DNA from: CBDFGT01 sp965247225
GTDB taxonomy: Bacteria > Pseudomonadota > Alphaproteobacteria > Rhizobiales > Rhizobiaceae
Reading direction: 5' to 3'
Length of the DNA: 64,000 nucleotides
NCBI GenBank assembly: GCA_965247225.1
Contig: CBDFGT010000029.1
Span: 1 to 64,000 of the forward strand
Each line of letters opens with the position of its first letter. The first letter of the stretch is position 1. The notes under the pieces are model-generated. The model had not been told where the DNA came from and did no database searches. It saw only the letters and a list, made by a program, of their open reading frames with translations. Position numbers and translations under genes: made by a program. Below, one piece after another: positions 35,844 through 44,155 of this stretch.

Positions 35844-37466
35844 TCACCGCAGGATACCGGGAGCCTCGTAACCGGTGCGCTCGACATATTCGGTATAACC
35901 GCCGCCATACTGGTGAACGCCTTCCGGTGTCAGTTCCAGAACCCGGTTGGAAAGCGCTGCCAGAAAATGGCGATCATGCGAGACAAACAGCATGGTGCCT
36001 TCATAGTCTGACAGGGCCTTGATCAGCATTTCCTTGGTATCAAGATCGAGATGGTTGGTCGGCTCGTCGAGAACCAGCAGGTTTGGCGGGTCAAACAGCA
36101 TGGCGGCCATGACCAGACGGGCCTTTTCGCCGCCCGAAAGCACACGGCATTTCTTTTCCACATCATCTCCGGAAAAGCCGAAACAGCCTGCCAGTGCACG
36201 CAGCGCGCCCTGACCTGCCTGCGGGAAGCTGTCTTCCAGCCACTCGAAGACTGTGCGTTCACCGTCCAGCAGGTCCATGGCATGTTGTGCGAAATAGCCC
36301 ATCCTGACACTGGCACCCAGCACTGCCGTGCCCTGGTCGGGCCGGGCTGACCCCGCAACCAGCTTCAGCAGCGTCGACTTTCCGGCTCCGTTGATGCCCA
36401 TGATGCACCAGCGTTCCTTGCGGCGGACCACGAAATCCAGGCCCTCATAGATGATGCGGCTGCCATATTTCTTGTGGACGTTTTTGAGGCTGATGACATC
36501 CTCGCCCGAGCGCGGAGCGGGACGAAACTCGAAGGACACGGCCTGTCTGCGCCTTGGCGGTTCCACACGTTCGATCTTGTCAAGCTTCTTGACCCGGCTC
36601 TGCACCTGGGCTGCATGCGAGGCACGGGCCTTGAAGCGCTCGATAAACCTGATTTCCTTGGCAAGCATGGCCTGCTGGCGCTCGAACTGGGCCTGCTGGT
36701 GCTTTTCGTTCAGTGCCCGCTGCTGTTCGTAAAATTCGTAATTGCCGGAATAGCTGGTAAGGCTGCCGCCGTCGATTTCAATCACCTTGTTGACAATGCG
36801 GTTCATGAACTCGCGGTCATGCGAGGTCATCAGCAGCGCGCCATCGAAGCCTTTGAGAAAATCCTCCAGCCAGATCAGGCTTTCCAGATCCAGATGGTTG
36901 CTCGGCTCGTCCAGAAGCATCACATCGGGGCGCATCAGCAGGATGCGGGCCAGCGCCACACGCATTTTCCAGCCGCCGGACAGGCCGCCGACATCGCCGT
37001 CCATCATTTCCGGGGAGAAGCTCAGACCCGCCAGAACCTCGCGGGCGCGGCCATCGAGCGCATAGCCGTCCAGCTCTTCATAGCGTTCCAGAACCTCGCC
37101 ATAGCGGGTGATGATCCCGTCCATATTGTCGGCCTGTTCCGGGTCGGCCATGGCGGCTTCCAGCGCTTTCAGTTCGGCTGCCACCGTGCTGACCGGGCCT
37201 GCCCCGTCCATGACCTCGGCCACGGCACTGCGGCCTTCCATTTCGCCGACATCCTGGTTGAAATAACCGATGGTCACTCCCTTGTCGACCGAGACCTGGC
37301 CTTCATCGGGCAGATCCTGACCTGTGACCATCCGGAACAGCGTGGTTTTTCCGGCTCCGTTGGGGCCAACAAGGCCGATCTTCTCGCCCTTGTTGAGGGC
37401 CGCAGAGGCTTCGATGAACAGAATGCGGTGGCTCAGCTGCTTGCTGATATTTTCAAATCGGATCAT
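35844..37466 (-). CDS. ABC-F family ATPase
   Basis: A 540-aa soluble protein with two ABC ATPase domains in tandem and no membrane segment: Walker A GPNGAGKTT (about residue 35) and GINGAGKST (about 345), signatures LSGGWKMRVALARIL and LSGGEKARLVMAAML, and Walker B LLDEPSNHLD and VLDEPTNHLD. The domains are joined by a charged linker (about 240-310: RFIERFKARASHAAQVQSR), as in ABC-F proteins that act on the ribosome. It resembles the YbiT/Uup-like group; the exact subfamily is uncertain. It lies upstream of the toxin-antitoxin pair and next to efp. Confidence 0.92.
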   Translation of the reverse strand: MIRFENISKQLSHRILFIEASAALNKGEKIGLVGPNGAGKTTLFRMVTGQDLPDEGQVSVDKGVTIGYFNQDVGEMEGRSAVAEVMDGAGPVSTVAAELKALEAAMADPEQADNMDGIITRYGEVLERYEELDGYALDGRAREVLAGLSFSPEMMDGDVGGLSGGWKMRVALARILLMRPDVMLLDEPSNHLDLESLIWLEDFLKGFDGALLMTSHDREFMNRIVNKVIEIDGGSLTSYSGNYEFYEQQRALNEKHQQAQFERQQAMLAKEIRFIERFKARASHAAQVQSRVKKLDKIERVEPPRRRQAVSFEFRPAPRSGEDVISLKNVHKKYGSRIIYEGLDFVVRRKERWCIMGINGAGKSTLLKLVAGSARPDQGTAVLGASVRMGYFAQHAMDLLDGERTVFEWLEDSFPQAGQGALRALAGCFGFSGDDVEKKCRVLSGGEKARLVMAAMLFDPPNLLVLDEPTNHLDLDTKEMLIKALSDYEGTMLFVSHDRHFLAALSNRVLELTPEGVHQYGGGYTEYVERTGYEAPGILR

Positions 37467-37505
37467 GGAACATCAAGGGCCTGTCAAAAGGTGCAGTCTC
37501 AAACC

Positions 37506-37537
37506 AAAACGCCCGGAAACAGATTTCCAGGCGTTTT
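37506..37537 (-). terminator. Terminator after efp
   Basis: AAAACGCC/GGCGTTTT arms with inner GGAAA/TTTCC (one C-A mismatch, CAGA loop) form a strong hairpin ending in a T run. It is placed 20 bases downstream of the efp stop on the minus strand. Confidence 0.75.
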
Positions 37538-37558
37538 GAAAGGCAGGATCTTCTGTGA

Positions 37559-38128
37559 TCAATCCTTGGCGCGTTCCACATAGGATGCGTCTTCGGTCAT
37601 GATGACAATGCGGGTGCCAACGCCAATATGCGGCGGTACGGCGGTGCGCACACCATTCGACAGGATGGCCGGCTTGTAGGAAGACGAAACTGTCTGGCCC
37701 TTGGTGACCGGCTCTGTCTCGACAATCTCGAAGGTCATGCGGGTCGGAAGCTGGATGGCAATGGCCACGCCCTCATGAATCGACAGCGTCACAGGCGAGC
37801 CTTCGATCAGGTAGGGCTTCGCATCGCCGATCACGTCTCCGGTCACGGTCACCTGATCATAGCTTTCCGGGTTCATGAAGTGGAAGCCTTCGCCGTCTTC
37901 ATAAAGGAAGTTATGTTCACGGTCTTCGACATAGGCGCGTTCGACCTGTTCGGTGGTGCGCCAGCGTTCGGACACCTTGTTGCCGTCCGAAATGCGGCGC
38001 ATATCCACCTGTGTCACCGGTGTGCCCTTGCCGGGATGGAAATTCTGTGCCGTCAGGACCACATAAAGCTTGCCGTCTACTTCAAGGACATTGCCCTTGC
38101 GAACGGATGATGCGATGACCTTTACCAT
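37559..38128 (-). CDS. efp: Elongation factor P
   Basis: Translation factor that rescues ribosomes stalled on polyproline stretches, 189 aa, with the normal three beta-barrel domains. The loop HPGKGTPVTQ carries Lys34, the residue beta-lysylated by EpmA in the bacteria that use this modification. The divergent neighbours are epmA and epmB, so the substrate and both modifying enzymes are encoded together. The promoters of the two directions share the 168-base gap 38129-38296. Confidence 0.96.
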   Translation of the reverse strand: MVKVIASSVRKGNVLEVDGKLYVVLTAQNFHPGKGTPVTQVDMRRISDGNKVSERWRTTEQVERAYVEDREHNFLYEDGEGFHFMNPESYDQVTVTGDVIGDAKPYLIEGSPVTLSIHEGVAIAIQLPTRMTFEIVETEPVTKGQTVSSSYKPAILSNGVRTAVPPHIGVGTRIVIMTEDASYVERAKD

Positions 38129-38296
38129 AAGTCTTCCTTGTCATTCTTCTGGAACCGCCCTAGAGGATCGATTTCATCGGTCCGGCGGTACATGTTGCGT
38201 TGTTTTGGCTGTTGTGGGCCGCACCTAAACCATTATCGGACAAAAGACCAGTGCAAGGATCGGAAATGCTGAACAATCTGCCCGGAAGCCGACGAT

Positions 38297-39352
38297 ATGC
38301 GTGATGTTTCGCCATGGTGGACACCGGAGCGCCATCAAGACCGGCGTCCCTTCCTGATGGCGCGAAACCGCATCCTGCGGGCCTTCAGGGATGATTTTGA
38401 GGTGCAGGATTTCATTGAGGTCGATCCCGCCACGCTTTGCCGGTCACCGGGCAATGAAGCGCATCTGCATGGCTTTGTCACACAGGCACTGCGTATGGAT
38501 GGCATGAGCGAAACATTGTATCTGCACACGTCGCCCGAATTTGCTGCCAAAAAGCTGCTGGCAGCCGGTGAAAAGCGGATTTGCTGTTTTGCGCATGTGT
38601 TTCGCAACCGTGAGCGCGGGCCTTTGCATCATCCGGAATTTACCATGCTGGAATGGTATCGTGCGGGTGAAACCTATGATGTGCTGATGGCAGATTGCGC
38701 ACGGCTGGTAGCTCTTGCCGCGGCCGCGGCCGGTTCCACCCTGTTGCGCTGGCACGGCAAGACCTGTGATCCGGCCCTTGCACCGGAAAGGCTGAGTGTT
38801 GCGGAAGCTTTCAAGCGCCATGCCGGTCTTGATCTTCTGGCCACAGTCCATGCAGACGGAACCACGGACCGGAACGGGCTGGGCCTGATGATGCAGGCCA
38901 AGGGGCTGCGCGTCGGCGCAGACGACACCTGGGCCGATCTGGTGAGCCAGGTTCTGGTAACATTGGTGGAGCCGAATCTGGGTCTTGGGCGGATGACCGT
39001 TCTGGATGAATATCCGGTTGCGGAAGCAGCCCTTGCCCGCAAGACCGGCCATGACCCAAGGGTTGCCGAGCGATTTGAACTTTATGCCTGCGGCGTGGAG
39101 CTTGCCAATGGTTTTGGTGAACTGACCAATGCCGATGAACAGCGCAGGCGCTTTGAAGCGGAGATGGACGAGAAAGAGCGGGTTTACGGTGAACGCTATC
39201 CGCTGGACGAGGATCTGCTGTCCGCCCTTGCCATCATGCCGGAGGCGAGTGGCATTGCGCTGGGCTTTGACCGTCTGGTCATGCTGGCAACCGGTGCACG
39301 CCATATTGAACAGGTTCTGTGGGCACCCGTGCCTTCATCTGCGGGAGACTGA
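38297..39352 (+). CDS. epmA: EF-P--lysine ligase EpmA (GenX/PoxA/YjeA)
   Basis: A class II lysyl-tRNA-synthetase-like enzyme, 351 aa, lacking the N-terminal anticodon-binding domain, that attaches (R)-beta-lysine to EF-P Lys34. Class II motif 2 is FRNRERGPLHHPEFTMLEWYRAGETY and motif 3 is GIALGFDRLVML. FELYACGVELANGFGEL is the conserved amino-acid-binding region. The start ATG at 38297 is preceded only by a weak GGAAG. The stop lies 1 base before the epmB start. Confidence 0.94.
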   Translation: MRDVSPWWTPERHQDRRPFLMARNRILRAFRDDFEVQDFIEVDPATLCRSPGNEAHLHGFVTQALRMDGMSETLYLHTSPEFAAKKLLAAGEKRICCFAHVFRNRERGPLHHPEFTMLEWYRAGETYDVLMADCARLVALAAAAAGSTLLRWHGKTCDPALAPERLSVAEAFKRHAGLDLLATVHADGTTDRNGLGLMMQAKGLRVGADDTWADLVSQVLVTLVEPNLGLGRMTVLDEYPVAEAALARKTGHDPRVAERFELYACGVELANGFGELTNADEQRRRFEAEMDEKERVYGERYPLDEDLLSALAIMPEASGIALGFDRLVMLATGARHIEQVLWAPVPSSAGD

Positions 39353-39353
39353 T

Positions 39354-40397
39354 GTGGCCGGGAGTGTGAAAACTGTTGCAGGGTTGATGGCCGAAGGGGC
39401 GGGTGGTGCTGCAACCTTTGCTGACATGCAGGCGGTGGGCGAGCGTTATGCCATTGCCGTGACGCCGGAGATGCTGGCGCTCATGGACCTGGCCGATGCG
39501 GATGATCCTATCGCACGGCAGTTTATCCCCGATCTTCGCGAGCTGGAGAGCCTGCCGGAAGAACGGGCCGATCCGATCGGCGACCATGCGCATAGTCCGG
39601 TGGAAGGGCTGGTGCATCGCTATCGTGACCGGGTGCTGCTTAAAGCGGTCCATGTCTGTCCGGTCTATTGCCGCTTTTGCTTTCGCCGCGAAATGGTGGG
39701 GCCGAAAGGGGACGGCATGCTTTCGGCAGAAGCCTTGGTCGCGGCGTTTGACTATATTCGCGCCCATCAGGAAATCTGGGAAGTCATCATCACCGGCGGT
39801 GATCCGTTGATCCTGTCGCCAAGGCGTCTGGCAGATCTTCTGGCACCGCTTCAGACCATAGACCATGTGAAAATCGTACGGTTTCACACGCGGGTGCCGG
39901 TGGTGGACCCGTCACGGATCACTCTGGAACTGGCGGACGCGCTCAAGGCCGGCGGCAAGACACCCTATGTTGCCCTGCATGCCAACCATCCGCGTGAACT
40001 GACGGATGCAGCAAAGGCTGCGTGCGGAATTTTGAGCGACAATGGTATTGCCATGGTGAGCCAGACGGTGCTGCTGAAAGGGGTCAATGATGATGCTGAT
40101 GTTCTGGCAGCGCTGATGCGCGGATTCGTGGCAATGCGGGTGCAGCCCTATTACCTGCACCACCCTGACCTTGCTCCCGGAACCGGACATTTCCGTATGA
40201 CCATTGCCGAGGGACAGGCAATTGTTGCCGCCCTTCGCGCCCAAACCTCGGGTCTGTGCCAGCCACGCTATATGCTGGATATTCCGGGCGGTTTTGGCAA
40301 GGTCGAGATCAGTCCGGCCTCCCTGGTCACGGATTCAGGCGGCAAGGTCCATGTGCGCAACAGGCAGGGCGTGATGCATGCCTATCCCTTTATCTGA
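39354..40397 (+). CDS. epmB: EF-P beta-lysylation protein EpmB (lysine 2,3-aminomutase)
   Basis: Radical SAM, PLP-dependent lysine 2,3-aminomutase that makes (R)-beta-lysine for EpmA; 347 aa. The radical SAM cysteines are Cys102, Cys106 and Cys109 in VCPVYCRFCFRREMVG. ITGGDPLILS and IVRFHTRVPVVDPSRIT follow. The GTG at 39354 is chosen as start because GGGAG (39343-39347) is 6 bases upstream and the chain then begins MAGSVKTVAGLM; the reading frame further upstream overlaps epmA. Confidence 0.93.
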   Translation: MAGSVKTVAGLMAEGAGGAATFADMQAVGERYAIAVTPEMLALMDLADADDPIARQFIPDLRELESLPEERADPIGDHAHSPVEGLVHRYRDRVLLKAVHVCPVYCRFCFRREMVGPKGDGMLSAEALVAAFDYIRAHQEIWEVIITGGDPLILSPRRLADLLAPLQTIDHVKIVRFHTRVPVVDPSRITLELADALKAGGKTPYVALHANHPRELTDAAKAACGILSDNGIAMVSQTVLLKGVNDDADVLAALMRGFVAMRVQPYYLHHPDLAPGTGHFRMTIAEGQAIVAALRAQTSGLCQPRYMLDIPGGFGKVEISPASLVTDSGGKVHVRNRQGVMHAYPFI

Positions 40398-40432
40398 AAG
40401 CGCCCGGAAATTTCGGAGCGCCTTTAATTTTT
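40397..40432 (+). terminator. Probable terminator after epmB
   Basis: AAAG-CGC-CCG pairs with CGG-GCG-CTTT across a GAAATTT loop, with two single-base bulges, and is followed by AATTTTT. Moderate strength. Confidence 0.5.
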
Positions 40433-40510
40433 CAAGTCCATGAATTTGGAAAAGGATTCAATATTTCCTGCCATTTTTGACATGTCAGTTTTGTGTCGCA
40501 ATTATGTTTT

Positions 40511-40525
40511 TGTTGCGTCGCAACA
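40511..40525. promoter_or_regulatory. Palindrome upstream of the lacI promoter
   Basis: TGTTGCGTCGCAACA is a perfect 7-bp inverted repeat around a central T. It lies just upstream of the putative -35 of the LacI-type regulator gene. It may bind a second regulator or an extra repressor dimer; there is no other evidence. Confidence 0.4.
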
Positions 40526-40536
40526 TCGAATCCTTC

Positions 40537-40591
40537 TTGACGGAAAAGTGTGTCTGTCGTAATGACACCGATGTCATGACACCGATGTCAT
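40537..40591 (+). promoter_or_regulatory. Putative lacI promoter with two overlapping operators
   Basis: TTGACG (40537-40542) and TAATGA (40560-40565), 17 bases apart, form a plausible promoter. Two identical copies of ATGACACCGATGTCAT (40562-40577 and 40576-40591), each with ATGACA/TGTCAT dyad arms, overlap by two bases and cover the -10 region. TGACACCG...TGTCA-like dyads are common LacI-family operators, so autoregulation is likely. Confidence 0.65.
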
Positions 40592-40630
40592 TGTTTTTGA
40601 CAGTCTTTGTTGTGAGAGGGAGGATTTCCA

Positions 40631-41716
40631 TTGGCAACGATTTATGATGTGGCGAAAGCCGCAGGCGTATCTCCGAAGACTGTTTCGCGTGTCATCAACG
40701 GTGATGCGCCGGTCAACGAGACGACACGCGCCTCTGTCAACGATGCCATATCCATGCTTTCCTATGTGCCCTCCAGTGCTGCCCAGTCCATGCGGTCGAA
40801 CAGGTCAGGCCTTGTCGGGCTTGTGACAGGAGCGATCAGCACATCGCCGCTGTCGGTTGCTGCTGCCGGACTTCCGGACCTCTATATCGTCCAGGGTATA
40901 CAGAATGTTTTGTCCGAAAGCGGTATCACGCTGTTGATCTCGGATACCGGCGGCAAGGCCGAGCGTGAGCCACACCTGTTCCGCACGCTCCTCCAGCACC
41001 GTGTGGAAGGGTTGATCTATGTGGCCGAGCATCATCAGAAGGTTCGCCTGCCGGTCAATGTGAAAGGTCGCAACGTTGTGCTGGTCAACTGTTTCGACGA
41101 TGCCGGAACGCCCTGTGTCGTTCCCGATGACCAGGGTGGCCAGGACAAGCTGGTGACCGCTCTCACCGAGCACGGACACCGGCGTATCGGCTTCCTGACA
41201 TTGCCTGAATCCCTTGTTGCCCGCACGCTTCGCCTGCAGGGCTACAGGGATGCGCTGGCGCGGGCCGGAATTGACTATGATCCCGCACTGGTGATCATGG
41301 CGGACATAACCGGGGGCAATGGCGAGTTTGAACTTTTGAACGATGCCATTGACCGCATGCTGTCGCTTGACGACAGGCCCACTGTCCTTTGCTGTGCCAA
41401 TGACAAGATGGCCTTGCGTGTTTACGGAATCCTTCGGTCGCGCGGGATTTCGGTTCCGGCAGAGATGTCTGTTGCCGGCTTTGATGACTATCGTGTGATT
41501 TCCGAGACCTTGTATCCGCCGTTGACAACGGCCGAGCTTCCCTATGCTGCCATGGGTATCCGCGCGGGACAACTGCTGCTGGATATGCTTCGTGGCGAAC
41601 CCAGATCTTCCGTACCGGCAAAAAAGCTTGTCGGCGGTCGAGTCTGCTGGCGTGAATCGGTTCTGGTTCGCGATCCGGCAATTATCCATCTCAATAAACA
41701 CATTGGAGGAGTGTAA
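40631..41716 (+). CDS. LacI-family transcriptional regulator
   Basis: A 361-aa repressor. The N-terminal helix-turn-helix YDVAKAAGVSPKTVSRVING (residues 5-24) and hinge region are typical LacI, and a periplasmic-binding-protein-like effector domain follows (VAGFDDYRVISETLYPPLTT is the usual C-terminal motif). Start is a TTG at 40631, with GGGAGG 7-8 bases upstream. It is the first gene of the sugar-uptake operon and is probably the sensor of the imported sugar or its phosphate. The inducer is unknown. Confidence 0.92.
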   Translation: MATIYDVAKAAGVSPKTVSRVINGDAPVNETTRASVNDAISMLSYVPSSAAQSMRSNRSGLVGLVTGAISTSPLSVAAAGLPDLYIVQGIQNVLSESGITLLISDTGGKAEREPHLFRTLLQHRVEGLIYVAEHHQKVRLPVNVKGRNVVLVNCFDDAGTPCVVPDDQGGQDKLVTALTEHGHRRIGFLTLPESLVARTLRLQGYRDALARAGIDYDPALVIMADITGGNGEFELLNDAIDRMLSLDDRPTVLCCANDKMALRVYGILRSRGISVPAEMSVAGFDDYRVISETLYPPLTTAELPYAAMGIRAGQLLLDMLRGEPRSSVPAKKLVGGRVCWRESVLVRDPAIIHLNKHIGGV

Positions 41717-41717
41717 T

Positions 41718-42980
41718 ATGAAAAGGACATTTTTGCTTTCAACGCTTGCTGCGGCCGGTTTTGCCGTTTCAGGTCATGCCTTTGCCGCAACTGACCTGAA
41801 AATATGGTATCATGGTGCCGGAAACGAAGTCGAAAAGAAGATCATCGAGCAGATTATTTCGGACTTCAACGGTTCCCAGGCTGACTGGAAGGTGAACCTG
41901 GAACAGTTCCCGCAGGCTGCCTACAATGACTCCGTCACCGCTGCTGCCCTTTCCGGCCAGTTGCCCGATATTCTGGATGTCGATGGTCCTGTGATGCCGA
42001 ACTGGGCATGGTCAGGCTATCTGGCCCCGCTGGAAATCACCGATGCCGAGGTCTCGAAGTTCCTGCCTGGAACTCTGGGCCGCTGGGACGGAAAGCTTTA
42101 TTCGGTCGGCCTGTGGGATGCTGCTGTTGCCATGGTGTCGCGCAAGTCCATTCTGGATGAATACGGAATCCGTATTCCGACACTTGACAAGCCATGGACA
42201 GGCGAGGAGTTCAACGCTGCCCTGGAGAAGATCAAGGCCAGCGGCAAGTATGAATATCCGCTCGATCTGGGCATGGCCTGGACCGGTGAATGGTACCCCT
42301 ATGCTTTCAGCCCGTTCCTGCAGAGCTTCGGCGGCGACATCATTGACCGCTCGACCTACAAGACAGCAGAAGGTGCGCTGAACGGAGAGGCTGCCCTGAA
42401 GTTTGGCGAATGGTGGCAGGGCCTGTTCACCAAGAAGCTGGCACAGGGGCCATCGCAGGATCCGGCTGACCGTGACGGCGGCTTCAACGCAGGCAAGTAT
42501 GCCATTTCCTGGAACGGTAACTGGGCATCGCTTGCCACGCTGAAGGCGTTTGGTGACGATACGCTTTTCCTGCCTGCTCCTGATTTCGGCAAGGGTCCAA
42601 AGATCGGTGCTGCCTCCTGGCAGTTCGGTGTATCGGCCACCAGCAAGCACAAGGACGGGGCAAATGCCTTCATCCGGTTTGCCATGCAGGACAAGTATCT
42701 GACCCAGTTCTCCGACGGCATTGGCCTTATTCCTTCCACGAAGGAAGCGGCTGCGGCTTCTGTGAACTACAAGGATGGCGGTCCGATGGCCGTGTTCTAT
42801 GACCTTTCTGCAAAGCAGGGTCTGGTCCGTCCGGTTACGCCCGGCTATGTTGTTGCCGCCAAGGTATTTGAAAAGGCGCTGGCTGACATTGCCAACGGTG
42901 CCAAGGTTCAGGATACCCTGGATTCCGCCGCAGACGAAATCAATGCAGATATCGAAAAGAACAATGGTTACGGTCACTGA
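41718..42980 (+). CDS. ABC sugar transporter, periplasmic binding protein
   Basis: A 420-aa extracellular solute-binding protein (family 1, carbohydrate type). A signal peptide (residues 1-24, ending HAFA) precedes the mature chain starting ATDLKIWYHGAGNEV. The spacing to lacI is one base, with GGAGGAG at 41706-41712. The ligand is most likely a di- or oligosaccharide, given the glycosidase gene in the operon, but it cannot be fixed from sequence. Confidence 0.92.
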   Translation: MKRTFLLSTLAAAGFAVSGHAFAATDLKIWYHGAGNEVEKKIIEQIISDFNGSQADWKVNLEQFPQAAYNDSVTAAALSGQLPDILDVDGPVMPNWAWSGYLAPLEITDAEVSKFLPGTLGRWDGKLYSVGLWDAAVAMVSRKSILDEYGIRIPTLDKPWTGEEFNAALEKIKASGKYEYPLDLGMAWTGEWYPYAFSPFLQSFGGDIIDRSTYKTAEGALNGEAALKFGEWWQGLFTKKLAQGPSQDPADRDGGFNAGKYAISWNGNWASLATLKAFGDDTLFLPAPDFGKGPKIGAASWQFGVSATSKHKDGANAFIRFAMQDKYLTQFSDGIGLIPSTKEAAAASVNYKDGGPMAVFYDLSAKQGLVRPVTPGYVVAAKVFEKALADIANGAKVQDTLDSAADEINADIEKNNGYGH

Positions 42981-42999
42981 GACCTGAACTCCCAAGCCG

Positions 43000-43028
43000 C
43001 CGGATCCCGCCTCACAGGCGGGGTCCGG
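43000..43028 (+). promoter_or_regulatory. Hairpin between binding-protein and permease genes
   Basis: CCGGATCCCGCC (43000-43011) pairs with GGCGGGGTCCGG (43017-43028), a 12-bp stem with one T-G pair and a TCACA loop, not followed by a T run. Such hairpins protect the 3' end of binding-protein mRNA and lower permease expression relative to the binding protein. Confidence 0.65.
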
Positions 43029-43056
43029 TTGAACATCGGCACTACCCAACGGCAGT

Positions 43057-44155
43057 ATGGACATGACAAAAAGCAATGCAGTCTCAAAGCTGAAACAGAA
43101 CAATCTTGCAGGATGGCTGATGGCCGGTCCCGGGATTTTTCTGGTCATGATGTTCATTGTCCTTCCGTTTTTCCTTGCTTTCGGACTGTCCTTTACAAAC
43201 CAGAGGCTGGTTTCGCCAAACCCCACACAGTTTGTCGGCCTTTCCAACTTCACCAATATGCTTGATCTTGGATTCGTGACACTGGAGCCTGTGCGCGATC
43301 CGGTAACAGGTGCACCGGTTCTGGACGAGGCCGGAGAGAAAACCTACCCGCGTATCCGCACCCTGAGCCGTGAAAATCCTGATTTCAAACAGTATCTTGG
43401 CATGAAGGAATGGTTCTCCTGGGACAGTGGTGACAACCGGACCTATGTGCTGGCAAGCGACGTCGTCTTCATGAAGGGCGCTGGTCAATATCCTGATCTT
43501 TGTCATTGTCGTCGTACCGGTTCAAAGCGCCCTGGCGCTTGGGCTGGCCCTGATGATCAACCAGAAACTCAAGGGTATCAATTTTTTCCGGGCCATCTAT
43601 TTCATGCCGGTGGTCGTGTCCATTGTCGTGGTGGCATTGCTGTGGCGGTTCATTCTGGACGGCCAGAGCGGGCTTTTGAACAATGTGCTGAATGCGCTCA
43701 CTTTTGGCCTGTTCCAGCCTGTGGACTGGCTTGGAAACCCGTCGACAGCGCTCGGAGCCATTATCGGCATGTCCATCTGGCAGGCGGTGGGCTTTCACAT
43801 GGTCATCTGGCTTTCCGGGCTTCAGACCATTCCGCTGACCCTTTACGAGGCAGCCTCGATCGAGGGGGCAACAAATTTTCAGAAATTCCGCTATGTCACC
43901 TGGCCCGGACTGCGCAATACGGCGGTCCTGATCCTGATTGTCATCACCATGCAGGCCTTCGGCCTTTTCGCCCAGGTGCAGGTGATGACCAATGGCGGGC
44001 CGCTTGATTCCACCCAGACACTTGTATTGCAGGCCGTGGAACGCGGCTATGGCAAGCAGGATATTTCCGGCGGCTCGGCGATTTCGGTCATATTGTTCCT
44101 GATCGTTCTGAGCATTTCTGCAATCCAGCGTTATCTCACAAGGGAGAAGGCATAA
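43057..44155 (+). pseudogene. ABC sugar transporter permease (MalF type), frameshifted
   Basis: First inner-membrane permease of the sugar importer, 365 aa if repaired. One extra G in GGG at 43476-43478 shifts the frame at MKALVNILIFVIVV. After it the chain runs on normally, with the ATPase-contact EAA loop EAASIEGATNFQKFRYVTWPGL and final helices. Between the first and second helices is an unusually long periplasmic loop of about 65 residues. Its stop overlaps the next gene as TAATG. The insertion may be a sequencing error. Confidence 0.9.

Noticed and set aside
40562..40591. Short CRISPR-like tandem repeat
   Set aside because: Only two copies, overlapping, with internal dyad symmetry; fits operators, not an array.
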